A stretch of 8,766 bases of DNA from CAZPQK01 sp964588695 (GTDB lineage: Bacteria > Krumholzibacteriota > Krumholzibacteriia > WVZY01 > JAKEHA01): assembly GCA_964588695.1 (NCBI GenBank), contig CAZPQK010000023.1, positions 1 to 8,766 of the forward strand. Direction: 5' to 3'. Of the stretch, positions 1 through 5,529 are shown in pieces; position 1 is the first letter of the stretch, and every line of letters begins with the position of its first letter. The notes under the pieces are model-generated. The model saw only the letters and a program-made list of their open reading frames with translations. It ran no database searches and was not told where the DNA came from. The position numbers and the translations under genes are program-made.

Positions 1-741
<741 letters not shown>

Positions 742-786
742 ATTTACTAAGATCAGATGCCTTTTTACCAGAACCTGGATCTACAA

Positions 787-800
787 ATTGTCAAAGAACG
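787..800 (-). promoter_or_regulatory. boxA antitermination site in the tRNA-Ala/23S spacer
   Basis: On the minus strand this reads CGTTCTTTGACAAT, matching the boxA core (TTCTTTGA/ACAA) found in bacterial rRNA leaders and 16S-23S spacers, where the NusB-NusE complex loads to stop Rho termination. It lies about 45 nt upstream of the 23S 5' end, the usual place. The function is taken from the family; the match itself is seen directly. Confidence 0.8.
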
Positions 801-830
801 AATCTGGCCTTCTCAACCAGCAACCGCAAA

Positions 831-846
831 TTGCTATTGCTATTGC
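831..846. repeat. short tandem repeat, TTGCTA x 2.7
   Basis: Two complete TTGCTA units are followed by TTGC, next to the 3' end of tRNA-Ala in the spacer. No role is evident. It may simply be slippage in an untranslated spacer. Confidence 0.6.
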
Positions 847-848
847 GA

Positions 849-924
849 TGGTGGACATAGTCGGGCTCGAACCGACAACCTCCGCCGTGCAAGGGCGGCG
901 CTCTCCCAATTGAGCTATATGCCC
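849..924 (-). tRNA. tRNA-Ala (anticodon UGC)
   Basis: A 76-nt cloverleaf with CCA encoded (849-851). The acceptor arms GGGCATA and TATGTCC pair with one G-U. The D arm carries AGCTCAATTGGGAGAGC. The anticodon stem is CCGCC/GGCGG around loop CTTGCAC, with the anticodon at 889-891 on the plus strand (gca, i.e. UGC in the RNA). The T loop is GGTTCGAGCC. It is the second of the two tRNAs that classically sit in the 16S-23S spacer. Confidence 0.97.
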
Positions 925-952
925 GAGAGAATTCTGCTTTTACTCAAAAACC

Positions 953-1029
<77 letters not shown>

Positions 1030-1097
1030 TGATAAGTACAAACCAAAGGTATCAAGAAAAGCCAGATCTCACCCCGAACCGGTACTGCTACCGAAAG

Positions 1098-1130
1098 AAA
1101 GCCCGACCAGCGTGGAGCTGATCGGTCCTT
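1098..1130 (-). other. leader hairpin with terminator-like 3' tail in the 23S operon
   Basis: On the minus strand CCGATCAGC and GCTGGTCGG (1117-1125 and 1103-1111) form a 9-bp stem with one G-U around loop TCCAC. After one A/G mismatch the stem extends by AAGG/CTTT. It is followed by TTTCTTT-like sequence. It lies between the boxA-like site and tRNA-Ile. It could be an attenuator overridden by antitermination, or an RNA-processing stem. The fold is by eye only. Confidence 0.5.
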
Positions 1131-1151
1131 GGTCATCCGGGCCAGGGTTTC

Positions 1152-1163
1152 TTCCAAAGAACT
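1152..1163 (-). promoter_or_regulatory. boxA-like site in the rRNA leader
   Basis: The minus strand reads AGTTCTTTGGAA, sharing the GTTCTTTG core with the spacer boxA at 787-800. It comes immediately after a strong hairpin, giving the boxB-then-boxA order of classical rrn leaders. It is the main sign, with the promoter, that this is a genuine rRNA leader rather than the remains of a 16S gene. Confidence 0.6.
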
Positions 1164-1182
1164 GGGCGGCCACTAGCCGCCC
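1164..1182 (-). other. boxB-like hairpin at the start of the rRNA leader
   Basis: GGGCGGC (1164-1170) and GCCGCCC (1176-1182) are perfect 7-bp arms around a 5-nt loop. The hairpin lies just downstream of the predicted start of the minus-strand transcript and directly precedes the boxA-like site. It lacks a U-run, so it is unlikely to be a terminator. Confidence 0.55.
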
Positions 1183-1195
1183 GTAGGTAAACGCC

Positions 1196-1225
1196 AATAT
1201 AGACCGTCTTTTGCTCCGGTGTCAA
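1196..1225 (-). promoter_or_regulatory. sigma-70-type promoter of the 23S operon
   Basis: On the minus strand a perfect -35 TTGACA (1220-1225) is followed by an 18-nt spacer and a -10 TATATT (1196-1201). The sequence after the -10 is GGCG, a GC-rich discriminator of the kind seen in growth-rate-controlled rRNA promoters. A/T-rich sequence lies upstream. Transcription would begin near 1189, about 160 nt before tRNA-Ile. Confidence 0.75.
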
Positions 1226-1263
1226 CCCGGAAAAGCCAACTATTTTGGAGAATCTTACGACTT

Positions 1264-1297
1264 AAAAAAAGCCGGCCGGGCCAAGACCCGACCGGCT
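1264..1297 (-). terminator. intrinsic terminator of the selenoprotein-lipoprotein operon
   Basis: On the minus strand an 11-bp GC-rich stem, AGCCGGTCGGG (1287-1297) with CCCGGCCGGCT (1270-1280) containing one G-U, closes a 6-nt loop and is followed by a run of seven T (1264-1270). It begins 25 nt after the lipoprotein stop. It separates that operon from the rRNA promoter, which points the same way 39 nt further on. Confidence 0.92.
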
Positions 1298-1321
1298 GTA
1301 AACCATTGGTTTTTCTGCCGG

Positions 1322-1717
1322 TTACTCAACCACGTCTACGGTGTAGACAAGCTCACTACCGTCCGGCTGCTCCACGTACAGCGTAAAGGTATCGCCGGCG
1401 TGCGGCGGAGCGATGTTGAACACGCGATTAACGCGCGCCGGGCCGCCATCGCAGTTGCCGTCGTCGAACTTTCCGATCATCTTGATACGGATTTCGCCAG
1501 CGGTGCGGGTGTATTCCATCCGCGAGAACGCGTAGCAGTCGCTGTCGCCGAGTTCTGCGATGAACCGGGCCGGCAGCGTGTTGTCCTTCGACACGGCGGT
1601 CGGCAGTTCGACACTGTCAACGGTCGCGTGGAACTCGCGCGACGCAGAGTAATCGGGGCCGACGGCACAGGCGGTCACGGTTACGGCTAAAAGGGCGATT
1701 AAAATCACTAAACGCAT
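1322..1717 (-). CDS. small putative lipoprotein, unknown function
   Basis: A 131-aa protein I do not recognise. The N-terminus has K/R-poor MRLV, then a hydrophobic stretch (residues 3-13), then V-T-A-C with Cys17, a plausible though not ideal lipobox, so it is probably lipid-anchored in the cell envelope. The mature part has Cys61 and Cys89, which could form a disulfide, and a C-terminal half rich in alternating hydrophobic residues, suggesting a small beta fold. The start is ATG at 1717, because AAAGGTGG sits 8 nt upstream. A longer in-frame GTG start at 1729 would overlap that ribosome binding site. The gene follows the SelW-like selenoprotein by 34 nt on the same strand and ends before a strong terminator, so the two are probably co-transcribed. 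Confidence 0.75.
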   Translation of the reverse strand: MRLVILIALLAVTVTACAVGPDYSASREFHATVDSVELPTAVSKDNTLPARFIAELGDSDCYAFSRMEYTRTAGEIRIKMIGKFDDGNCDGGPARVNRVFNIAPPHAGDTFTLYVEQPDGSELVYTVDVVE

Positions 1718-1751
1718 GGGGTTTACCACCTTTAGGGCGTTTGTCCGAATC

Positions 1752-1967
1752 CTAGCTGAGTTGGCTTAGGATCTCGTCCGGTTCAGGGAATCGCTCGGTC
1801 TCGAACTTCGAAAAGATCAACCGACCGTCGACGACCACATCAAAAACACCTTTGTCGCCACCGATAAGCTCGGCTTCGTAGCCGAACCGATCTTTAATTT
1901 TCGCCGCCAAACTGGAGGCGCGTGGCAGATAATTTCAACGAACGCAATACGTTATGCTGATCTTCAT
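1752..1967 (-). CDS. selW: SelW-like Rdx-family selenoprotein with in-frame TGA (Sec) at codon 11
   Basis: Reading TGA at 1935-1937 as selenocysteine (U) gives a 71-aa protein starting MKISITYCVRUNYLPRA and ending at TAG (1752-1754). It matches the SelT/W/H (Rdx) thioredoxin-like family: beta strand, then Y-C-x-x-U/C, N-Y-L-P-R-A, then a helix, then G-G-D-K-G-V-F-D-V-V-V-D-G-R-L-I-F-S-K (37-54) and R-F-P-E (59-62). About 70-90 residues is the normal length for bacterial members. The redox pair would be Cys8 and Sec11. The start is ATG at 1967 with GAGGAG about 6 nt upstream. A SECIS-like hairpin follows the TGA. Genes nearby stop at TGA normally, so this is not a recoded genetic code. Known SelW proteins are thought to be glutathione- or thioredoxin-linked oxidoreductases; the substrate here is unknown. 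An ordinary nonsense mutation is the alternative, but the exact placement of the TGA and the intact downstream frame argue against it. Confidence 0.93.
1902..1920 (-). promoter_or_regulatory. bacterial SECIS-like hairpin in the selW coding sequence
   Basis: On the minus strand CGCC-T-CC (1914-1920) pairs with GG-C-GGCG (1902-1908), giving six base pairs and one T/C mismatch. The apical loop is AGTTT (1909-1913) with G as its second base. There are 21 nt between the TGA and the loop. This agrees with the described bacterial SECIS pattern, which has a small apical loop with G in the first two positions roughly 16-37 nt after UGA. It would recruit SelB carrying Sec-tRNA. Folding was done by eye. 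Confidence 0.75.
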
Positions 1968-1989
1968 TGGATGCTCCTCGCGCTCATTT

Positions 1990-2004
1990 GTGGGCCTGGC
2001 CCAC
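1990..2004. repeat. 15-bp palindrome in the selW leader
   Basis: GTGGGCC and GGCCCAC are perfect 7-bp arms around a single T. It lies about 5 nt downstream of the start site predicted from the promoter at 2016-2043 and 23 nt upstream of the selW ATG. It could be an operator for a dimeric regulator. Its single-base centre makes a tight RNA hairpin less likely than a protein site. Confidence 0.5.
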
Positions 2005-2015
2005 GCTCGCGGCCA

Positions 2016-2043
2016 TTCTTAGCCTTCGCCGGGTTCCTGTCAA
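2016..2043 (-). promoter_or_regulatory. probable promoter of the selW-lipoprotein operon
   Basis: The minus strand has a perfect -35 TTGACA (2038-2043), a 16-nt spacer and a -10-like TAAGAA (2016-2021, next base T). The predicted start near 2009 gives a leader of about 42 nt. The plus-strand side of this intergenic region has a -10-like TATAAC at 2102-2107 for the divergent TraB/GumN gene, but I see no good -35 for it. Confidence 0.55.
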
Positions 2044-2197
2044 CGATTTCTTGTCACGATCTGTGTTGGCGACTTCTTCAAGCGTTGACGTGATCTAAGA
2101 ATATAACCGTTGCTACCCTTTTTGGTAAGTGATACGCTCTTTTTGAGTAGTTTACTTCTCATCGATGACACGCCCCCTGGTCCACACACATATTAAT

Positions 2198-2209
2198 GGA
2201 GGCACCTCC
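2198..2209 (+). promoter_or_regulatory. self-complementary ribosome binding site of the TraB/GumN gene
   Basis: GGAGG (2198-2202), 10 nt before the ATG at 2213, is followed by CACCTCC, so the site reads GGAGGCACCTCC. A 4-bp stem (GGAG/CTCC) with loop GCAC could hide the Shine-Dalgarno sequence. It decides the start at 2213 over the in-frame ATG at 2165. The short stem may not be stable. Confidence 0.5.
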
Positions 2210-2212
2210 GCT

Positions 2213-3157
2213 ATGAAGCGTCTCGTCCTGGTCACATCCGCCGTGCTTGTCCTTGCCATCATTGCCGCGGTTACCGTCGCCAAAACGCCCGAGCCCACCA
2301 GGAACCCCTTCCTGTGGATGATTGAAACGACACCGCCGTCTTTTCTGTACGGCACCATCCATCTGCCCGACGACCGGGTGTTGGCATTGCCGGAAGTCGT
2401 CAACATGGCGTTTGGGATGTCGGATGCGGTCTACACCGAGATCCCGATGGATCCCGCGACCACCATGAAAGCGGCGACGGCGTTTATGATGCCGGACGGA
2501 AAGACGCTGTCGAGCGTTCTGCCCAAGGACCTCTACACCCGCACCGACGCATACCTGCAGGAGCGCGGGCTTGGCCTGGCAATGTTAGACGCGTTTAATC
2601 CGCTCGCCATTGGCGTGCAGTTGGTGGTGTTGGACTACCTCACCGAACTGTCCAGCGGCAAGCAAGCACTCGACGCCGTGCTGTACGCACGCGCTGGTGA
2701 GGAAGGCAAACGACAGGGCTCGATCGAAACCATCGACGAACAAATCGAGTTGTTCACCGGTTTCACCATGGACGAACAAATCGAAATGCTGCAGACCACA
2801 ATTGACTACCTGGAAGAAGCAGAGACGAGTGTCACCTCGCAATTAGTCGATGCGTACTACAGCGGCGACGGTAAAAAGCTGATGGATTTAATGTGGTCGT
2901 ACATGGATCCGTCAGTGGGAGCAAATCAGAAGTTTGTCGAAAAAGGTTTGGTTGAGCGCAACCATCGCATGGCCGAGCGAATCGACAAGTTGCTAAAGGA
3001 GCACGATGGCCAGTCGCACTTTATTGCCGTCGGCACCGCGCACTACTTTGAAGACCACGGCATCCTCGCTCTGATGAAAGAGCGCGGTTACAAGATCAAG
3101 CGGCTTAAGGGCAGCGACGCTAAGAAGCTCGAGAAGATGATGGCGGGCGCCAACTGA
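2213..3157 (+). CDS. exported TraB/GumN family protein
   Basis: A 314-aa protein. Residues 1-23 form a signal peptide or membrane anchor (MKRLVL, then a long hydrophobic run to AVTVA). The mature part has the TraB/GumN hallmarks: F-L-Y-G-T-I-H-L-P (44-52), an acidic residue after a beta strand (V-Y-T-E76), E-R-N-H-R-M-A (248-254), and a C-terminal V-G-T-A-H-x6-G-I block (273-284) leading to R-G-Y-K-I-K-R-L. These conserved G-x-x-H motifs and glutamates are related to the Tiki/TraB metalloprotease fold, so a metal-dependent periplasmic peptidase is possible, though bacterial members are mostly uncharacterised. The length fits the family. It is the first of four plus-strand genes and the next begins 9 nt after its stop. 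The start at 2213 is chosen for its ribosome binding site and because the signal peptide then begins correctly. Confidence 0.88.
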   Translation: MKRLVLVTSAVLVLAIIAAVTVAKTPEPTRNPFLWMIETTPPSFLYGTIHLPDDRVLALPEVVNMAFGMSDAVYTEIPMDPATTMKAATAFMMPDGKTLSSVLPKDLYTRTDAYLQERGLGLAMLDAFNPLAIGVQLVVLDYLTELSSGKQALDAVLYARAGEEGKRQGSIETIDEQIELFTGFTMDEQIEMLQTTIDYLEEAETSVTSQLVDAYYSGDGKKLMDLMWSYMDPSVGANQKFVEKGLVERNHRMAERIDKLLKEHDGQSHFIAVGTAHYFEDHGILALMKERGYKIKRLKGSDAKKLEKMMAGAN

Positions 3158-3166
3158 GGAGAATGA

Positions 3167-3589
3167 ATGAGCACCCTTGCATCCAGAATCGCACGACACC
3201 AATGGATGGCACTCGTCGGATATCTAGTTGTCTTGGTTGGTTTGGTCGGACGCGTCGCCATCGACGACGGCCATCGCACGCCGTGGGCGGCGACGACCGC
3301 AGGCGGGTGGTTGATGGTGATTTGGGCGGCGTGGCGGGTCGGCCTGCAGCGCGACCTGATGACCGACACCGTCGAAGACGAACGGGTCGTCGACTTTCGG
3401 AGGAGAGCTTACACCTACGGATTTGGTGCGTTAATGGGGTGCCTCGCGTTGTACATCGTTGCGGATTTCTTGGACGGACGAAAGCCGTTGATCTCGGCAA
3501 TGCGACTCGCCGAGATGTCGCTCGCCATCGGCTACGGAACCGCTATTGGCCGTTTCATCTACCTCAATCGACAAGTGGAAGAGTCATGA
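3167..3589 (+). CDS. four-helix integral membrane protein with a DER motif
   Basis: A 140-aa membrane protein with four likely transmembrane segments near residues 14-32, 42-59, 84-102 and 109-131. Between helices 2 and 3 is a charged loop, T-V-E-D-E-R-V-V-D-F-R-R-R-A-Y (68-82). Small bacterial membrane proteins (DUF2178/DUF3796-like, from memory) have a similar D-E-R...A motif before a membrane helix and are often encoded beside a 65-70-aa XRE regulator, as found here two genes downstream. The match is suggestive only. The ATG at 3167 lies 5 nt after GAGGAG. A second ATG at 3163 is out of frame and too close to it. The stop overlaps the next ATG by 4 nt (ATGA), indicating translational coupling. 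The function is unknown. Confidence 0.8.
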   Translation: MSTLASRIARHQWMALVGYLVVLVGLVGRVAIDDGHRTPWAATTAGGWLMVIWAAWRVGLQRDLMTDTVEDERVVDFRRRAYTYGFGALMGCLALYIVADFLDGRKPLISAMRLAEMSLAIGYGTAIGRFIYLNRQVEES

Positions 3590-4629
3590 CTAGATCACTC
3601 ATTGGTTTCCTGAGTCTCCTGCTCGTTTGGTTTTCGTCACCCGCATTTGCCCAAACGCTGCGTTCGCCGCAGTCCCCCAAACTTGGGTTCATGATTCATG
3701 GCGGGGCCGGCGTTATCGACAAAGCAAAGTTTACGCCCGAGCGCGAGCAGGCTTATCGCGACGCGTTGCGGGACGCCCTGCTTGCGGGGTACGCGGTGCT
3801 GCAAGCTGGCGGCGACGGTGCGGATGCCGTCGAAGCGGCGATTGTGTTGATGGAAGACTCGCCGCTGTTCAACGCGGGCAAGGGCGCGGTGTTTACCTCC
3901 GACGGTCGCAACGAACTCGACGCCGCAGTCATGGATGGAGCAACGCGCAACGCTGGAACGATCGCCGCGGTGCATAGAGTAAAGAATCCGATCAAGCTGG
4001 CGCGGATTGTGATGAACGAATCGCCGCACGTGATGATGGTTGGACATGGCGCAGAGACGTTTGGTGGCGAGCATGGCATTGAGACTGTCGATGAGAAGTA
4101 TTTTTTTACGCAACGGCGTTGGGATGCTTTGCAAAAGCGGATCGAAAAAGAAAAGGAGAAGGATCGCTCGGCGATTGAGCCCCCTTCCCTGCTGTTAGAC
4201 GACGCGTTTAGCAAGTATGGCACTGTCGGTGCGGTGGCGCTTGATGCTGCCGGGAATTTATACGCGGGTACTTCCACCGGCGGAATGACGTATAAGCGCT
4301 ATGGCCGCGTCGGCGACGTGCCGATCATCGGCGCCGGCACGTACGCGGACAACGCGACGTGCGCGGTGTCGGCAACGGGTCATGGTGAATACTTTATTCG
4401 AGTTGGCGTTGCGCGCGACATTGCGGCCATGATGGCTTACGCGCACATGGGCATTCAACAAGCGGCCGACGCCGCGCTGGCTAAAGTAAAAACACTCGGC
4501 GGCACCGGCGGTGTGATCGCCATAGACGCACTTGGTAATATGGCAGTGTCGTTTAACTCGCTCGGAATGTATCGGGCTTACGTTAACGCTTCCGGTGAGC
4601 CGGTCGTTGAGATTTTTGGGAGCGAGTAG
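3586..4629 (+). CDS. exported isoaspartyl peptidase / L-asparaginase (Ntn hydrolase)
   Basis: A 347-aa member of the plant-type asparaginase family. It would hydrolyse isoaspartyl dipeptides and L-asparagine after self-cleavage into alpha and beta subunits. Visible motifs are H-G-G-A-G (38-42), N-A-G-K-G-A-V-F (96-103), E-L-D-A-A-V-M-D-G (110-118), then the cleavage site and nucleophile Y-G-T-V-G (Thr213), followed by G-T-S-T-G-G (228-233) and I-G-A-G-T-Y-A-D-N (248-256). A Lys/Glu-rich linker (184-194) precedes the cleavage site. Residues 1-22 form a signal peptide ending A-F-A before Gln23, so it is probably periplasmic. The length fits the family plus the signal. The start at 3586 overlaps the previous stop by 4 nt. 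An upstream in-frame extension to 3163 exists but only shadows the membrane-protein gene. It may act with the TraB/GumN protein in peptide turnover (inference). Confidence 0.93.
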   Translation: MTRSLIGFLSLLLVWFSSPAFAQTLRSPQSPKLGFMIHGGAGVIDKAKFTPEREQAYRDALRDALLAGYAVLQAGGDGADAVEAAIVLMEDSPLFNAGKGAVFTSDGRNELDAAVMDGATRNAGTIAAVHRVKNPIKLARIVMNESPHVMMVGHGAETFGGEHGIETVDEKYFFTQRRWDALQKRIEKEKEKDRSAIEPPSLLLDDAFSKYGTVGAVALDAAGNLYAGTSTGGMTYKRYGRVGDVPIIGAGTYADNATCAVSATGHGEYFIRVGVARDIAAMMAYAHMGIQQAADAALAKVKTLGGTGGVIAIDALGNMAVSFNSLGMYRAYVNASGEPVVEIFGSE

Positions 4630-4638
4630 TTCGATAGC

Positions 4639-4848
4639 GTGTCAGTTAGACTGCGCAATACGCTAAAGGTTCACCGCGCGATGCACGATCTCTCGCAGCA
4701 GCAACTCGCCGACCGCGCGGGAGTAACACGAAAAACGATCGGTTCGATCGAGCGAGGTGTGTTTGTGCCATCGACCGAACTTGCGCTTCGCCTTGCGAAG
4801 GTGTTTCAAGTTCCTGTAGAAGACTTGTTTAAGTTGCCAGATGGGTAA
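4639..4848 (+). CDS. small XRE-family helix-turn-helix regulator
   Basis: A 69-aa single-domain protein. The Cro/C1-type HTH spans about residues 6-62: L-S-Q-Q-Q-L-A-D-R-A-G-V-T-R-K-T-I-G-S-I-E-R-G (18-40) is a textbook helix-turn-helix, and P-S-T-E-L-A-L-R-L-A-K-V-F plus V-P-V-E-D-L-F complete the five-helix fold. This is the YozG-like small XRE type with no sensor domain. The start is GTG at 4639, 9 nt after the asparaginase stop; the ribosome binding site is weak (GGGAG 4618-4622 is rather far). It is last in the operon and may autoregulate it. Proteins of this size commonly pair with small membrane proteins, such as the one at 3167-3589. Confidence 0.9.
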   Translation: MSVRLRNTLKVHRAMHDLSQQQLADRAGVTRKTIGSIERGVFVPSTELALRLAKVFQVPVEDLFKLPDG

Positions 4849-4874
4849 GCGCGCGCACCAACTCAGCGCTTACC
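4844..4874. terminator. hairpin between convergent genes, covering both stop codons
   Basis: GGTAAGCGC (4844-4852) and GCGCTTACC (4866-4874) are perfect 9-bp arms around a 13-nt loop. One arm contains the TAA of the HTH gene and the other the TAA of the opposite-strand gene. No good T-run follows on either side (the nearest plus-strand run is TTTT at about 4891), so it may slow transcription or protect 3' ends rather than act as a full intrinsic terminator. Confidence 0.55.
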
Positions 4875-4920
4875 GGTACAACGCCTTGACTTTTCCCCAA
4901 GTGGATTCGCTTACCGGTAC
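4867..4920. repeat. 13-bp direct repeat CGCTTACCGGTAC
   Basis: Copies lie at 4867-4879 and 4908-4920, 41 bp apart. Both are within the 3' end of the BsuPI-like gene, where they encode different frames (L-Y-R-stop and V-P-V-S). The first copy overlaps the hairpin at 4844-4874. It may be chance or a small duplication. Confidence 0.5.
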
Positions 4921-5448
4921 CGACGCATTCACTTCGATGTTTAACTCGACGCCAGTAGTCGGCACACGAAACTCCCCTATCGTTCCGGCAGTTGTTTTGG
5001 CGAACAGGCCTCCGATAACTTCGTACCCACCGCTTGCGGCGGGATACAGTGTCATGTCCCAACTCCGCTTCCACACCCGACATTCGCCGGGGTCAAGCGT
5101 TGTGCCCGCGCTGAAAAAGTAGATGAAGTACGGATGGGTAAAGGGCCAGACATCGTAGCACTCTGGAATGATAGAAAGGCAATCGGGCGTTCGAACGAAG
5201 ATCGCATCCTGCGGATCAATTCCCCAATTGATATAGACCTGGGACGTCCCAACGTTCTCAACGATTAAGCAGAACTCTACCGTCGCGCCGGGATCGTAGT
5301 TCGTCTTATCGCTCGCGAATGTAACTTTGAGATCATTCTCGGTGACGACGGCCGTGTTAACGAACGTCATCGGTAGTTCGCATTGCGCCGCCGCAGTCGA
5401 CACCGTAAGCGCGAGGGCGAGCACGAGTGCCAGAAGACACGCTTTCAT
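4870..5448 (-). CDS. exported BsuPI-like protein with C-terminal TWGKVKALYR
   Basis: A 192-aa secreted protein. The signal peptide (1-21) ends S-T-A-A-A before Q-C. The body resembles the intracellular proteinase inhibitor (BsuPI) beta-sandwich: L-K-V-T-F-A-S-D-K-T-N-Y-D-P-G-A-T-V-E (40-58), F-C-L-I-V-E-N-V-G (59-67), a bulky aromatic middle, L-D-P-G-E (118-122), W-x3-W-D (126-131) and G-G-Y-E-V-I-G (140-146). Mature cysteines 23, 60, 90, 97 and 123 suggest disulfides and an extracytoplasmic location, unlike the cytoplasmic Bacillus protein. The last ten residues, after a probable linker, are T-W-G-K-V-K-A-L-Y-R. The start is ATG at 5448 because AAGGGA lies 6 nt upstream; an in-frame TTG at 5463 would overlap it. 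Inhibitor activity is not established and the domain may be a general Ig-like adhesion or carrier fold. Confidence 0.8.
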   Translation of the reverse strand: MKACLLALVLALALTVSTAAAQCELPMTFVNTAVVTENDLKVTFASDKTNYDPGATVEFCLIVENVGTSQVYINWGIDPQDAIFVRTPDCLSIIPECYDVWPFTHPYFIYFFSAGTTLDPGECRVWKRSWDMTLYPAASGGYEVIGGLFAKTTAGTIGEFRVPTTGVELNIEVNASVPVSESTWGKVKALYR

Positions 5449-5501
5449 AGGGGTTCCCTTCAACTAGGTTGTGCCTAAAGTACAAGGGAGGAGGCAACTC
5501 A

Positions 5502-5529
5502 AGTATACCGAGGATTTGAGCTATTGCAA
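5502..5529 (-). promoter_or_regulatory. probable promoter of the BsuPI-like gene
   Basis: On the minus strand TATACT (5502-5507) is a good -10, with a 16-nt spacer to TTGCAA (5524-5529), a partial -35 that overlaps the last codons and stop of the DUF3565 gene. The predicted leader is about 47 nt. It suggests that the BsuPI-like gene can be transcribed separately from the genes upstream. Confidence 0.5.

Noticed and set aside
1211..1690. 159-aa open frame on the plus strand
   Set aside because: It is antisense to the lipoprotein gene and its terminator, with no signal sequence, ribosome binding site or recognisable composition.
1752..1967. selW region as a pseudogene with a nonsense mutation or frameshift
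   Set aside because: The frame is intact on both sides, the TGA is exactly at the Sec/Cys position, and a SECIS-like hairpin follows.
1752..1967. TGA read as Trp or Gly by an alternative genetic code
   Set aside because: Other clear genes in the window end with TGA (3155-3157, 3587-3589, 5715-5717), so TGA is a normal stop here.
2085..2107. plus-strand promoter TTGACG / TATAAC for the TraB/GumN operon
   Set aside because: The spacer is only 11 nt, too short for a sigma-70 promoter; the -10-like hexamer lacks a good -35.
3163..3585. N-terminal extension of the asparaginase to a 488-aa protein
   Set aside because: The extension is Arg-rich and overlaps the whole membrane-protein gene in another frame; the signal peptide begins at 3586 with an ATGA overlap.
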